The notes under the pieces were generated by a model. That model did not search any database. It had not been told where the DNA came from and saw only the letters and a list, made by a program, of their open reading frames with translations. DNA of 35,079 bases from Pseudomonadota bacterium (GTDB lineage Bacteria > Desulfobacterota > Syntrophobacteria > Syntrophobacterales > Syntrophobacteraceae): positions 1 to 35,079 of the forward strand of contig JAEZHY010000086.1 in assembly GCA_023416335.1 (NCBI GenBank), written 5' to 3'. Below, piece by piece: positions 26,081 through 35,079 of the stretch; within the stretch, counting starts at the first letter, position 1, and the number at the start of each line of letters is the position of its first letter. The translations under genes were made by a program, and so were the position numbers.

Positions 26081-26677
26081 CTACATCCCGATCAACTCGC
26101 GTATCCTGTCGAGCAGCTCAGGGCGGCCCTGCTGGGTTTCGGCAGAAAATAGTATGAAATCGCCGGGAGATACTCCCATGGATTGAGAGGCGCTCCGGGC
26201 AAGAGGGTTCCATTTGGTGCGGGCAAGCTTGTCTATTTTGGTGAGTACGGGGATAGCCGAAATGTTTTTGCTTTTCAGCCACGACCAGAGGCTGAGGTCG
26301 TCGGGGGTAGGGGGGTGGCGCGAGTCGATGATGGCGACAACACCTTTGAGATTCGGCCGACTCTGGAGATAGGTCTCTATCATCGGTCCCCAGGTGGCTT
26401 TCACCTCCTGAGCGACTTTGGCGTAGCCGTATCCGGGAAGGTCCACGAAGCGGAAAGACCCGTTTATCCTGAAAAAGTTGATGAGCTGGGTCCGCCCCGG
26501 GGTGCGGCTGGTGCGGACCAGCTTCCTGCGTTGAACCAGGCAGTTTATGAGGGAGGATTTTCCCACATTGGAACGGCCCGCGAATGCGATTTCCGGCTGA
26601 TCGCCTTCCGGATACTGGCCGGGATTGGCCGCCGAAGTCATAAACTCGGCCGATTTTATGATCAGCGATTCGTTCAA
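26081..26677 (-). CDS. engB: Ribosome biogenesis GTPase EngB/YsxC
   Basis: This 198-residue TRAFAC GTPase has the EngB signatures: P-loop GRSNVGKSSLI, RTPGRT, the switch DLPGYGYAK, the guanine-specificity motif TKID, and FSAET. It assists assembly of the large ribosomal subunit in the cytosol. The start is a TTG (26677) whose last bases overlap the stop of the upstream aminotransferase gene (TTGA), with GAAGG about 8 bases before; the encoded N terminus (ESLIIKSAEFMTSAANP) matches the family well. Translational coupling with the aminotransferase is likely, although the two products have no known functional link. Confidence 0.95.
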   Translation of the reverse strand: MNESLIIKSAEFMTSAANPGQYPEGDQPEIAFAGRSNVGKSSLINCLVQRRKLVRTSRTPGRTQLINFFRINGSFRFVDLPGYGYAKVAQEVKATWGPMIETYLQSRPNLKGVVAIIDSRHPPTPDDLSLWSWLKSKNISAIPVLTKIDKLARTKWNPLARSASQSMGVSPGDFILFSAETQQGRPELLDRIRELIGM

Positions 26678-27840
26678 TGCTTAGCCTTCGAAGGGCGTTT
26701 TTGGAGATACCGCTCGATGCGGTCCAGCCCCTCAGCGATGTTCTCCAGCGAGTTCGCGTAGCTGAAACGGACGTACCCTTCGGCATTCGTTCCGAAGTCC
26801 ACTCCTGGTGTTATTCCGACCTTTGCATTTTCCAGGATTTCGAAAGCAAAGGCATAGGAGTCGTCCGTGAAACTGCGCGCATTGGCGAGGACGTAGAATG
26901 CCCCGGTCGGCTCGACCGTTATCCCGAAGCCGATCTCACGCAGACGCGGTATCATGAACTGTCTGCGTTTGTTGTACTTGTCGAGCATCTGCCCCACTTC
27001 GACCATGACGCTCGGATCGGTGAGGGCCGTATACCCGGCCGCCTGAGCCACGGAATTTGCAGAGATGAAGAAATTCTGAACCATCTTCTGCATCGGCCTG
27101 ACCATATGCCTCGGTACTATCAGATAGCCGAGCCGCCATCCGGTCATTGCGAAAAGCTTGGAAAAGCCGTTGAAGACGATGCAGTTGTCGGTGAATTCGA
27201 GAATCGAACGCGCCCGGCCTTCATAAACGAGGCCATGGTAGATTTCGTCGCTCAATATGAGCCTGCCCATATCGGCTATTTCGGCCATCCGTTCCGGTTC
27301 GAGCAGGTTGCCCGTGGGATTTGCGGGCGAGTTGATCAGAATCGCTTTGGTATTGGGCGTGAGTGCGGCCCGGATCGCTTCGGGCCTGTACTGGAACGCG
27401 TCCTCTTCGTACACCGGGATCATCTTGGGGACAGCTTCGAGAAAGCGCACGAAGTTTGGATGGCATGCATAGTGCGGATTGGAGAGGATGACTTCCTCCC
27501 CGCATTCCAGGATTGTGCTCATTCCCACCAGAAAAGCGGGGGAGGTGCCCGAAGTCACGATCACCTGGTCGGGTTCGATGTTTTTCACCCCGTAGGTTTC
27601 GCTGTAGTACCTGCAGATTGCTTCGCGCAGCATCGGCATGCCGAGACTGTGTGTATAATGGGTCTCGCCTCTGATGAGGGCGTCGATTGCGGACTGCTTT
27701 ACCGCCTCGGGTGTGTTGAAGTCGGGTTCGCCCACTTCAAGGTGGATGACGGATTCGCCGGCGCGCTCCATTTCCTGGGCGCGTTCGAGCACATCCATCA
27801 CGATAAACGAAGTCATATCCTTAAGTCTTCTACAGATCAC
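26674..27840 (-). CDS. Class I/II PLP-dependent aminotransferase (AspC family)
   Basis: This has 388 residues. It has the fold-type I aminotransferase hallmarks: N-terminal FIVMDVLERA and HLEVGEPDF, NSPANPTG, DEIYHGLVY, and the pyridoxal-binding lysine in NGFSKLFAMTGWRLGY, followed by VRFSYANS near the C terminus. It transfers amino groups between amino acids and 2-oxo acids; aspartate, alanine or aromatic substrates are all possible. The GTG at 27840 (RRLKDMTSFIVMD...) has AGGAAAAG just upstream and fits the family N terminus better than the TTG at 27879 or the ATG at 27816. It is the first gene of a two-gene unit with engB. Confidence 0.9.
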   Translation of the reverse strand: MICRRLKDMTSFIVMDVLERAQEMERAGESVIHLEVGEPDFNTPEAVKQSAIDALIRGETHYTHSLGMPMLREAICRYYSETYGVKNIEPDQVIVTSGTSPAFLVGMSTILECGEEVILSNPHYACHPNFVRFLEAVPKMIPVYEEDAFQYRPEAIRAALTPNTKAILINSPANPTGNLLEPERMAEIADMGRLILSDEIYHGLVYEGRARSILEFTDNCIVFNGFSKLFAMTGWRLGYLIVPRHMVRPMQKMVQNFFISANSVAQAAGYTALTDPSVMVEVGQMLDKYNKRRQFMIPRLREIGFGITVEPTGAFYVLANARSFTDDSYAFAFEILENAKVGITPGVDFGTNAEGYVRFSYANSLENIAEGLDRIERYLQKRPSKAKH

Positions 27841-27976
27841 AGCTTTTCCTTTCCTTCCGAGCGTCTGAGTTCGCGGCAATGATCCTGAGCATTGAACGGG
27901 AACGGGATACTTTCGCTTCTGTGATCATTCCTGACCTGCCATGCGTAAAACTCTTACAAGGACGCGAGAGTCCCAG

Positions 27977-29392
27977 CTAAATGCCCGGAGGAGGGCTATT
28001 CTCTCCCGGGGCCTGTGTCGGATCCGATGCCGGCGGCAGGTTCTTTGCCGCGGGCGGTTCGGCAGACTTGACCGGAATCTTGAGGATAACGGGTTCTCCA
28101 GGGACTTCGCTGCCGAGCTGAGTCATCAGGGTGGTTGCCTTGGAGATGCTGTTGACCGCCTGGAGCTGGATAACGAAAACCTTTCCGAGCACCTGATGCT
28201 TAAGGGGCTTTATGATTGCGTGATAGCCCCTTTCCCGGAGGTTTTTTCTGAACTCTTCCGCCTTGTCTTTATCTACGAAGGAGCCGAGTTGCACGATGTA
28301 TTTGAAAGTCGGAGCGGCTGGAGCTTCGGCCACTGTCACAGTACCGGTCTGATGCTGATCGGCGGGTGCGCCGGGTGCGGGTTGCGCCTGTACTTCAGCC
28401 GGGGCAGGCTGAGCAGGGACCTCACTCGAGGCCGGTGCCGGTTTGGGCGCGGGTTCCGGAGTGCGTACGGGTTCCAGCCTGGACATCGGTTCCTGCGGAT
28501 TCAGAACGGGCTGCATCTTTACGACCGGTGAGGCACTCTTTGGGGCCGGTTTTTTCTGAACTTCCCCGTGGGAGATGACTTCCACATCGGTGGGAGGCAG
28601 AGTCAAAGCCGACTCGGACTGCACTCTCTGGTGGGTAATTCCCCGGAGCTTTTCGAGGTATTTTCTGGCTTCGTCCGCCATACTCGTATTGGGTGCTATC
28701 CTCCCCACACGGCTCAGGGAAAAGATAGCCGCTTCCATGTCGCCTGCCTGATAACTCATAACGCCATACCGCAAATGCGCTTCCGCAAGGTTCGGAGCGG
28801 ATGCCACCGCCTTGCCGTATGCATGCCGCGCCTCGTCACCCCGTTTCTTGTTTTCGAGGATCTGTCCTATGCGGTACCATGCCATTCCATAGCTGGGGTC
28901 GAATTTAACCGCCTGTTGATAATAGTCGAGGGCCCTGTCGGGATCGCTCTTTCCTTCGAAAAGCCGCCCCAGGTTGTATGCCGGAAGTTGCGGAGTCTGA
29001 TAGAAAGGATTCTCCAGCGCCCTCGTAAAAGATTCCTGGGCAAGTTCGATCTGGCCTCGTTCCGCGTAAACAGTGCCGATCGCGTTCTGCGCCTCGGGAT
29101 AATCCGGCTTGATTTTCAAAGCGTTCTGAAAAAATGAGATTGCTTTATTGCCGATCTGCCGCTGATTGTAGGCGAGACCGAGATCGTACTGAATCACGGC
29201 ATCTCCGGGCTTTTTCTGATCGGCCTCGGTCAGGAATTTCAGGGCGTTGGCGGTATCGCCCGCAGACAGGTATTTTTCACCCATTTCCTGGAGTTGCCTT
29301 GCAGAATAGCTGGGAGGGCCCGAGGGGGTCGTGGCGCAGCCCGTGAGGGCGAACACGATCGCGACTAACAACAAGAGGTCGGCACGTCTCAT
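27977..29392 (-). CDS. TPR and SPOR domain lipoprotein
   Basis: This has 471 residues. A signal peptide ends in a good lipobox (FALTGC), so the protein is probably lipid-anchored in the envelope. Residues of about 30-230 form tandem tetratricopeptide repeats (for example NALKFLTEADQKKPGDAVIQ and PEAQNAIGTVYAERGQIELA). A Pro/Ala/Glu-rich linker (about 260-350) follows, then a SPOR domain (FKYIVQLGSFVDKDKAEEF, about 355-430), which binds denuded glycan strands of peptidoglycan. This suggests a cell-division or wall-assembly scaffold. It starts 7 bases after hisG, with GAGG before the ATG. Homology to PilF/NlpI-type proteins is general only. Confidence 0.85.
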   Translation of the reverse strand: MRRADLLLLVAIVFALTGCATTPSGPPSYSARQLQEMGEKYLSAGDTANALKFLTEADQKKPGDAVIQYDLGLAYNQRQIGNKAISFFQNALKIKPDYPEAQNAIGTVYAERGQIELAQESFTRALENPFYQTPQLPAYNLGRLFEGKSDPDRALDYYQQAVKFDPSYGMAWYRIGQILENKKRGDEARHAYGKAVASAPNLAEAHLRYGVMSYQAGDMEAAIFSLSRVGRIAPNTSMADEARKYLEKLRGITHQRVQSESALTLPPTDVEVISHGEVQKKPAPKSASPVVKMQPVLNPQEPMSRLEPVRTPEPAPKPAPASSEVPAQPAPAEVQAQPAPGAPADQHQTGTVTVAEAPAAPTFKYIVQLGSFVDKDKAEEFRKNLRERGYHAIIKPLKHQVLGKVFVIQLQAVNSISKATTLMTQLGSEVPGEPVILKIPVKSAEPPAAKNLPPASDPTQAPGENSPPPGI

Positions 29393-29398
29393 GATACC

Positions 29399-30271
29399 TC
29401 AGATCACCTTGTTCAGTGAGTATTCGATAATACCTTCCGCGCCCCTGCTGATCAAGTTGGGGATGAGTTCGCGGACTTCGTTCTTGGAGACCACCGTTTC
29501 CACTGAGAGCCACTCGGACTGGTACAGGTTGGCAACAGTCGGAGCGTTCAGACTGGGGAGAATGGCGATCACGTCTTCGATCTTCTCTTTCGGCACGTTC
29601 ATCTTGAGGGCCACGAGACCTTCAGCGCGAAGGGCCCCCTGGAGCAGGAGGGAGATGTGCTCGATTTTCTTGCGCTTCCAGGGCTCGTTCCAGGCATCGA
29701 TATTTGCGATGAGCTGCGTATTGGACTGCATCAGTTCTTTTACGATGCGAAGTCCGTTGGCGCGCATGGTCGAACCGGTTTCGGTCACTTCAACGATCGC
29801 GTCGCATAAGCCTGAGATTACCTTGGCTTCCGTTGCTCCCCATGAGAACTCGACGTTCACTTTTATTCCCTGGGTGCTGAAATAGCGCCTGGTGAAATTG
29901 ACCAGTTCGGTGGAAATCTTCTTGCCTTCGAGGTCTTTCTCTTCTTTTATCGGGGAATCCATTGGGACGGCCAGCACCCATCGGGCGGGCCTCTGGCTCA
30001 CTTTCGAATAGATGAGGTCGGTAACGACGTGTATCTGTGAGTCGTTTTCCATGATCCAGTCACGTCCGGTGAGTCCGGCATCGAAGGTGCCGCTTTCAAC
30101 ATAACGGGACATTTCCTGGGCGCGACAGATCGAGCAACTGATGCACGGATCGTTTATTTCAGGAAAGTAGTTTCTGTCTGAAAGGGAAATTCGCCAGCCG
30201 GATTGCTGGAAAAGCCTGATAGTGGATTCCTGAAGGCTTCCCTTGGGGATGCCCAGCATGAGTTGCTTCAC
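29399..30271 (-). CDS. hisG: ATP phosphoribosyltransferase, long form
   Basis: This 290-residue enzyme catalyses the first step of histidine biosynthesis, ATP plus PRPP to phosphoribosyl-ATP. Recognisable parts are [29 protein letters not shown] and the PRPP-binding region [19 protein letters not shown]-terminal regulatory domain of about 75 residues ([20 protein letters not shown]) shows it is the long form, which is feedback-inhibited by histidine and does not need HisZ. The GTG start overlaps the hisI stop by 4 bases (GTGA), and GGGAGG lies upstream. Confidence 0.95.
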   Translation of the reverse strand: MKQLMLGIPKGSLQESTIRLFQQSGWRISLSDRNYFPEINDPCISCSICRAQEMSRYVESGTFDAGLTGRDWIMENDSQIHVVTDLIYSKVSQRPARWVLAVPMDSPIKEEKDLEGKKISTELVNFTRRYFSTQGIKVNVEFSWGATEAKVISGLCDAIVEVTETGSTMRANGLRIVKELMQSNTQLIANIDAWNEPWKRKKIEHISLLLQGALRAEGLVALKMNVPKEKIEDVIAILPSLNAPTVANLYQSEWLSVETVVSKNEVRELIPNLISRGAEGIIEYSLNKVI

Positions 30272-30681
30272 TTTTTGTATACCTCCCTGGGATCGAACAC
30301 GGGTTCCCCCCGCGTCTCGAAGCGACCGTCACAATAGAATCGATAGAAGCAGCTCTCATGGCCCGTGTGGCAGGCAGCCCCCCCTATCTGGTCGACTTTT
30401 AACAGTATGGTGTCGGAATCGCAGTCGATGGAAATTTCGCGAACGACCTGCACATTCCCCGATTCCTCGCCCTTCATCCAGAGCTTCTGTCTCGACCTGC
30501 TCCAATAATGGGCTTTCCCGGTCTCGAGGGTCTTTTGCCAGGCCAGATCGTTCATATAGGCCAGCATGAGTACTTTCCCGCTCTCGGCACTCTGCACGAT
30601 GGCGGGAAGCAAACCGCTTTGTTTACTGAAATCAGGTCCCAATGTCAATGTTCCTGCTGTTTGTGGTTTCGGGTTCACCAC
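30268..30681 (-). CDS. hisI: Phosphoribosyl-AMP cyclohydrolase
   Basis: This is at most 137 residues. It has HisI motifs: [15 protein letters not shown], the substrate region [21 protein letters not shown], the metal-binding [20 protein letters not shown], and ESCFYR. It opens the purine ring of phosphoribosyl-AMP in histidine synthesis. It is monofunctional, with no fused HisE domain. The start is uncertain: the GTG at 30681 makes a 50-base overlap with rlmN and has no clear ribosome site, while TTG codons at 30648 or 30642, after AGGA, would shorten the overlap and fit typical HisI N termini. It is coupled to hisG. Confidence 0.93.
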   Translation of the reverse strand: MVNPKPQTAGTLTLGPDFSKQSGLLPAIVQSAESGKVLMLAYMNDLAWQKTLETGKAHYWSRSRQKLWMKGEESGNVQVVREISIDCDSDTILLKVDQIGGAACHTGHESCFYRFYCDGRFETRGEPVFDPREVYKK

Positions 30682-31702
30682 GCCGGGCTGCGAGTTGCCC
30701 GCACGCTGCGCTTATTTCGTTTCCGCGGCTTTTGCGGATTATGGCAGTAAGCTGCGCTTTAAGCAAGACTTCCTGAAAAGCCAGGATCCTTTGCTCGGAT
30801 GGAGTACCAAAAGGCGACCCCGGGTGAGGGTTGAACGGAATGAGATTTACCTTTGCCCGGACGCCGTTGAGTATTCTGACCAGGTCCCGGGCCTGGGCGG
30901 GGCTGTCGTTGACGCCGTCCAGTAATATGTATTCGAAAGTGATTCGCTTTCTGGGCGCGAGAGGGTACTCGCGGCAGGTGCGCATGAGTTCCGGCAGGGG
31001 GTATTTCCGGTTGATCGGCATCAGTTCATTGCGCAGTGCATCGTTGGATGCATGGAGGCTGACGGCCAGATTGACGGGACTGTCCTTGCCGAGTTGCCGC
31101 ATCTGGGGAACCAGGCCGGCGGTGGAGAGCGTTACTCTCCGGTGTGAAAATGCGAGCCCGTTCTGGTCGGTGATAATATTGACAGCCCGGATTACCGAGT
31201 CGTAGTTTGCCAGCGGCTCACCCATGCCCATCAGGACAAGACTCGTAATGCGGGAATCCAGCGCAGGGTCGCGCATTATCAGACAGACCTGGTCAACGAT
31301 TTCCGCGGTATCCAGGTTGCGCTTGAATCCCATACTCCCGGTCAGGCAGAACTTGCATCCCAGGGCGCAGCCAGCCTGACTCGAGATGCAGATGGTCGAC
31401 CTGGGCGGATCGGGAATCACGACGGATTCGATGAAGTTGCCGTCATGGAGGCGAAAGAGGTACTTGGCCGTTCCGTCGGACGCTTTATCGACCTGAACAA
31501 CAGAGAGCGCGTCCAGGGAGCATCCGAATTCGAGCTGGTCCCGAAAGCTCCGGCTCAAGTCGGTGCATTCGCTCCAGGAAGATATGTTCCTGGCGTAAAG
31601 ATGCCGAAAAAGCTGCCGCGCGCGAAAGGGCCTTTCCCCGAGTGTCTGGACCCAGGCCTCGAGTTCGTCCGCTGTGAAATTTTTTATGAAAACCGGTTTC
31701 AT
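30632..31702 (-). CDS. rlmN: Dual-specificity 23S rRNA/tRNA adenine-C2 methyltransferase RlmN
   Basis: This 356-residue radical SAM enzyme methylates A2503 of 23S rRNA and A37 of some tRNAs. The radical SAM cluster motif is CALGCKFC, followed by GSMGFKRNL, the SAM-binding [10 protein letters not shown] and STAGLVPQM. The second catalytic cysteine lies near the C terminus in [10 protein letters not shown]. All expected key residues are present. It starts 12 bases after the deacetylase-family gene and overlaps hisI, so it is probably part of one transcript. No strong ribosome site was seen before the ATG. Confidence 0.95.
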   Translation of the reverse strand: MKPVFIKNFTADELEAWVQTLGERPFRARQLFRHLYARNISSWSECTDLSRSFRDQLEFGCSLDALSVVQVDKASDGTAKYLFRLHDGNFIESVVIPDPPRSTICISSQAGCALGCKFCLTGSMGFKRNLDTAEIVDQVCLIMRDPALDSRITSLVLMGMGEPLANYDSVIRAVNIITDQNGLAFSHRRVTLSTAGLVPQMRQLGKDSPVNLAVSLHASNDALRNELMPINRKYPLPELMRTCREYPLAPRKRITFEYILLDGVNDSPAQARDLVRILNGVRAKVNLIPFNPHPGSPFGTPSEQRILAFQEVLLKAQLTAIIRKSRGNEISAACGQLAARRGEPETTNSRNIDIGT

Positions 31703-31714
31703 GCTGAACTTTTG

Positions 31715-33028
31715 CTATTTTTTTGAGAAATATCGATCGGAAGTCCGATCCTGGAGAAATATCTGATTATAGCGCCTTGGGTCGGTGGAGTCATACAATT
31801 TATAGCCCTGCTCCCGGCAGTCATTGCACGCCTTGCGTGGAATCTGTATGGCGAATATCCTTCTTCCGCCGTCGGTTTCGGAGTCGATTGTGACGAAACC
31901 GCTGCAATCCGGGCAGATCCTCACTGTTTCATGCTGGGTCTCGAGAATCTGATCGGTATCGTAAAAGATATTCCGATCGCGCCGTGAGAATTTTTCACCG
32001 GCGCGATTGCGCTCCCGGATATCCGGTCCGTCCCTCCAGACCTTTAGCGCCTCATCCACCACTCTGCCGATATGGCGTGTAATATCCGGTCCCTGGCGTA
32101 TCCGGTCGGGCTGGTAGTCGGGTTCGTGAATGTGGCTGTAGTCGAGGCCCGCCATTGCCATAATAATGCCGGTATTGACGTAGGGCAGGGCGCCTTCGAT
32201 CGAATACCCCCCTTCCAGAACGGCTATGTGCGGTTTCAACCGGCTGGTCAATTCGGCATAGCCGTGGGCCGAGAAATTCATGTTGGTGATCGGGTCGGAG
32301 TAATGGTTGTCCTGCCCCGCGGAGTTCACGATGAGGTCGGGTTTGAACTCATCGAGAATGGGCAGTATGGCGTTTTCGAGCACAAAGAGAAACCCCTCTT
32401 CCGAAGTCCTGGGCGGAAGGGGCAGGTTGATCGTCGTCCCGACCGCGGTCGGGCCTCCCATCTCGAAATGAAACCCCGATCCCGGGTACAGGGTGCGGCC
32501 GTCCTGGTGGACGGATATGAAGAGTGTGTCGGGATCGTGCCAGTAAATGTCCTGAGTGCCGTCGCCGTGGTGGCAGTCGGTATCGACGATCGCCACGCGG
32601 TTGACCCCGTAGGTCTGGCGCAGGTACTCGATCATCACCGCTTCGATATTGATGTTGCAAAAGCCCCTCGCTCCATGGACCACCCGCATCGCATGATGGC
32701 CCGGTGGGCGTACCAGCGCAAACCCGCGTTCGATATTCTTTTCGAGCACCTGGATGCCGATGGTTTTAGCCCCGCCGGCACTGATGAGGTGCGATTCGGT
32801 GGTGACCCGTTCTTCGTTCGGAACGCAGAAATGGACACGCCGGATGTCTTCGAACGTGGCCAGGTCGGGCTTGAATTCCACGATTCCGTCTATGTCGAGG
32901 ATGCCCTCCTCGAAAACCTGGTCCTGAGTATAAAGCAGCCGCTCCTCACGCTCCGGATGCGTCGGGCTGATAGCCCAATCGAAAGCGGGAAAGAACACCA
33001 GGCCTGTTTTCGTTTTGGTCGAGAGCAT
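31715..33028 (-). CDS. Histone deacetylase-fold protein (AcuC/APAH type) with C-terminal zinc-ribbon-like tail
   Basis: This has 437 residues. The first 330 or so form an arginase-like deacetylase domain: RPPGHHAM (about 107), the zinc-binding DTDCHHGDGTQD (about 147), SVHQDGRTLYPG, SAGQDNHYSDP with the third metal aspartate, and LEGGYS. Bacterial relatives deacetylate acetylated polyamines, acetoin-pathway enzymes or unknown substrates. A C-terminal extension of about 70 residues holds CPDC (about 370) and CNDC (about 400), a likely zinc ribbon absent from most bacterial members. The ATG has GAGG 7 bases upstream. It appears to lead an operon with rlmN, hisI, hisG and the TPR-SPOR gene. Confidence 0.87.
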   Translation of the reverse strand: MLSTKTKTGLVFFPAFDWAISPTHPEREERLLYTQDQVFEEGILDIDGIVEFKPDLATFEDIRRVHFCVPNEERVTTESHLISAGGAKTIGIQVLEKNIERGFALVRPPGHHAMRVVHGARGFCNINIEAVMIEYLRQTYGVNRVAIVDTDCHHGDGTQDIYWHDPDTLFISVHQDGRTLYPGSGFHFEMGGPTAVGTTINLPLPPRTSEEGFLFVLENAILPILDEFKPDLIVNSAGQDNHYSDPITNMNFSAHGYAELTSRLKPHIAVLEGGYSIEGALPYVNTGIIMAMAGLDYSHIHEPDYQPDRIRQGPDITRHIGRVVDEALKVWRDGPDIRERNRAGEKFSRRDRNIFYDTDQILETQHETVRICPDCSGFVTIDSETDGGRRIFAIQIPRKACNDCREQGYKLYDSTDPRRYNQIFLQDRTSDRYFSKK

Positions 33029-33381
33029 TTTAGTGCCTCAATTAAGGTTCAACATAATTCAGTTCACATCGAGAGATGGGTGGGTGCAGCGGAGCGCAAC
33101 CCATCGTTCTTAAGGGCAGACCACGAAAATTTACCGCATGACCGGATGGTGGGCACGGTGAGGCCTCAATGCTGTTGCTTTAATGACCCCGTCCTGGTGA
33201 GCCAAGTATTTTGGACAGCACGTACCGGATACTATCCGGCCTGCCGGGGCGGGCTTCCCAAGGCGGACCTTGGGAACCAGCGGCTATTTCCTTAAGCAAT
33301 AACATTGCGGTGAAGCCTGTGCCCATCCCTACACTGCCCACCGTTCACATTCTCCCGGCAATCGGAACAAATTGGTTCCGT
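33029..33381. other. Gene-free region with dispersed repeats
   Basis: No gene is seen. It contains a palindromic repeat at 33075-33105 and a partial copy of the GGTGGGCAC repeat (33144-33156). Any promoter for the deacetylase operon on the minus strand must lie here, but no clear -35/-10 pair was recognised. Confidence 0.6.
33075..33105. repeat. Uninterrupted copy of the GATGGGT...ACCCATC palindromic repeat
   Basis: GATGGGTGGGTGCAGCGG followed by AGCGCAACCCATC is close to the reverse complement of the repeat at 1854-1945 with its 59-bp insertion removed. The outer arms GATGGGT and ACCCATC are perfect inverted repeats. It serves as the reference for the empty target site. Confidence 0.7.
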
Positions 33382-35079
33382 TCAAACGGTCCCCGGCAAG
33401 GGGCAGTAATTGAAAATCGAATCGGCAATCTCGCGGTATCTTCCGATCAGCCCCGGTTTGACCTGGACTTTGACCCGGATGTTCTTTCCGGCCGTATGGA
33501 AGTCCCGGACCATATTGAACTGGATGTCTTCGACGACTTCCATTTCGAGTTCCGACTCTTCTGCTCCCGCCTTGAGTGATTTTTTCCGGAGAAGATCGAA
33601 GGCCAGGGCGATTGTCTTTTCCCTGTTGAAGTCCCTTCCGACCTGCTGGAAATACCCTTCTTCGGGCGCAACTGCCATGCCGCGTTCCGTATCGGCAAAA
33701 AGAGCGACCTCGCTGGTGCTTTTAGCCAGGCCGGCTCCGATTGCGTTCGCCACGTGCCAGAGCGGAACCGCGTGCACGTTGAGGCTGGTGAGTTGAGCAA
33801 GTCGGAAAGCGAAAAATGGGGCAGGGCCGCCGAGCACGAGAATCTGTTTTGGCTCAACTTTATATCCTGAAAGAAGTTCCCGAACCGTGTAAACGGGTTT
33901 GCTGTTGATGCCGGCAATCATTTTTTCGGCCGCGGAGAGTATCTTTCGGCAGGCCAGGTCGAAAACGCGATCCGCGGTCTCTTCGAGAGAGAGCCTGAGC
34001 CTGGCTGCTATGGGCTCCAGTCCGAGACGAGAGGCTTCGACATCGCCCCCCCTGGCTTTCCCGAGCACGAAAAGGGCGTCGGTCGGCGTCGGCTGCGGAC
34101 CGCCATAGGCCATTGCCGGTCCCTGCCGGTCCGGCCCGATTTTCAGTTCTCCGTCCACGACCCTGACGACACTGTCTCCACCGAGGCCGATCGACTGGGT
34201 CCGCAGCGAGCGTATGAGTGTCTTGAAGCCGCCGATTTCGCCTCCGAGGGGTTCGAGCAGCGGGATCCGGCGAACGAGAACTGCCATGTCCGTCGTGGTT
34301 CCTCCGATGTCCAGCACAAGCGTATCTTCAGCCTCATCGGCAAAGAGCAGGGATCCCATCACGCTCGCGGCCGGCCCGGACAGAATGGTCTGTCCCGGCG
34401 CATCGAGGGATGCATCGAGACTCATCGTCCCCCCATCGGCTTTGAGAACGAAGATGGGGATATCGAGTCCCTTCTTTCTGAGCGAATCTCTCACGGCTTC
34501 GAAAAAATGTTTGTGAATCGGGTGCACTGCGGCGTTCAGGTAAGCCGTTGCGATCCGGCGGGGAAAGTTCAGATTGCCGGAAATGCGGTGTCCGAGAACA
34601 ATATTGTCGAAAGACCTGCCGAGGATCTCGGCGATCTTGATTTCATGTTTGGGGTTTCTGATCGAGAACTTGGAAACCACCCCCACCTGCCGGACACCTT
34701 GAGACAAAAAACGAGTAGCAATTGTTTCGATCTCACGGGGCTCGATGGGCTTGACTTCCCTTCCGCGGTGGTCGATCGAACCCGACACGGTGCTATAGAA
34801 AGGACCGGTCCGGAATGCTGCCGGATCGATTCCCGGTCCGGCCGATACGATCATCCCGGTCCCGGGGAGCTTGCCTTCGGCAATAGCGTTGGTTGTCAGG
34901 GTAGTGCTGAGAACGGCCCGGCGGATCTTCTGAGAGGGCACGTCCTTTGTGACCATGTCCAGTGCGGTCCGGACACATTCGAAGAGGTTGGAATGATCGG
35001 TTGGAACTTTGGCGTGCTTCAGGATGCTGTCTTCGCCGATCAGAACGACATCCGTGTGGGTCCCGCCCACATCGAGTCC
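33382..35079 (-). CDS. Hydantoinase/oxoprolinase-family protein (HyuA type), 5' end outside window
   Basis: The frame is open to the right edge and begins inside the N-terminal phosphate-binding motif (GLDVGGTHTDVVLIG), so only a few N-terminal residues are missing from the 565 or so seen. An ASKHA-type ATPase fold is shown by this motif, by VLDIGGTTTDMAVL in the middle and by LSGPAASVMGS. Members are ATP-dependent ring-opening amidohydrolases (N-methylhydantoinase A, 5-oxoprolinase) or acetone carboxylase-like subunits. No HyuB partner is visible; it could lie upstream beyond the window. The substrate cannot be assigned. Confidence 0.85.
   Translation of the reverse strand, partial: GLDVGGTHTDVVLIGEDSILKHAKVPTDHSNLFECVRTALDMVTKDVPSQKIRRAVLSTTLTTNAIAEGKLPGTGMIVSAGPGIDPAAFRTGPFYSTVSGSIDHRGREVKPIEPREIETIATRFLSQGVRQVGVVSKFSIRNPKHEIKIAEILGRSFDNIVLGHRISGNLNFPRRIATAYLNAAVHPIHKHFFEAVRDSLRKKGLDIPIFVLKADGGTMSLDASLDAPGQTILSGPAASVMGSLLFADEAEDTLVLDIGGTTTDMAVLVRRIPLLEPLGGEIGGFKTLIRSLRTQSIGLGGDSVVRVVDGELKIGPDRQGPAMAYGGPQPTPTDALFVLGKARGGDVEASRLGLEPIAARLRLSLEETADRVFDLACRKILSAAEKMIAGINSKPVYTVRELLSGYKVEPKQILVLGGPAPFFAFRLAQLTSLNVHAVPLWHVANAIGAGLAKSTSEVALFADTERGMAVAPEEGYFQQVGRDFNREKTIALAFDLLRKKSLKAGAEESELEMEVVEDIQFNMVRDFHTAGKNIRVKVQVKPGLIGRYREIADSIFNYCPLPGTV

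Noticed and set aside
26677..27882. A 401-codon plus-strand open frame opposite the aminotransferase
   Set aside because: It is the antisense shadow of a clear PLP-dependent aminotransferase and shows no protein family features of its own.
32072..33295. A 407-codon plus-strand frame opposite the deacetylase-family gene
   Set aside because: The minus strand carries intact metal-binding motifs of the deacetylase fold; the plus-strand frame shows none and runs into repeats.

Overview
The window looks like chromosomal DNA from an anaerobic, fairly GC-rich bacterium, most likely a member of the Desulfobacterota (a syntroph or sulfate reducer, for example Syntrophobacteraceae). This is inferred from the gene content: a large heterodisulfide-reductase (Hdr) type cluster with an MvhD and an FrhB/FdhB-like subunit, a DsrC-family protein, a soluble poly-HAMP hybrid kinase and abundant short palindromic repeats. 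No rRNA, tRNA or CRISPR array was recognised.

Left part (1-8908). The 3' end of an IS1634-like transposase is followed by a frameshifted relic of a related transposase. Next comes a gene-free stretch with hairpin repeats, including a 59-bp palindromic insertion bounded by a 5-bp direct repeat. A 1685-residue poly-HAMP/GAF/histidine kinase/three-receiver protein is on the minus strand, and a small lipoprotein is on the plus strand. About 900 bases without a convincing gene follow, carrying a near-perfect sigma-54 promoter and upstream inverted repeats.

Central part (8909-21864), the most distinctive region. Seven plus-strand genes encode, in order: a membrane HdrC-cytochrome b-HdrD fusion; an HdrA with an inserted GltD/NfnB-like flavoprotein module; MvhD; an FrhB/FdhB-like flavoprotein; a double HdrA fusion; HdrC; and a two-CCG HdrB. 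Spacing or overlap is tight except for a 106-bp gap before HdrB. A separate unit with its own promoter and terminator then encodes two DsrC/TusE domains fused head to tail, of which only the first keeps cysteines in the redox positions. My inference is a flavin-based electron bifurcation or confurcation complex linking NAD(P)H and/or a formate- or F420-type donor, a thiol/disulfide couple and the quinone pool, with the double DsrC as a candidate disulfide carrier. Substrates cannot be proved from sequence.

Right part (22264-35079). A plus-strand NCS2 permease with a soluble C-terminal extension is followed by a mirror-symmetric repeat of about 250 bp. The rest is on the minus strand: a zinc-dependent glucose dehydrogenase-like enzyme; an aminotransferase/EngB pair with TTGA overlap; a probable operon of a histone-deacetylase-fold protein, rlmN, hisI, hisG and a TPR-SPOR lipoprotein; and a hydantoinase/oxoprolinase-family protein cut by the window edge.
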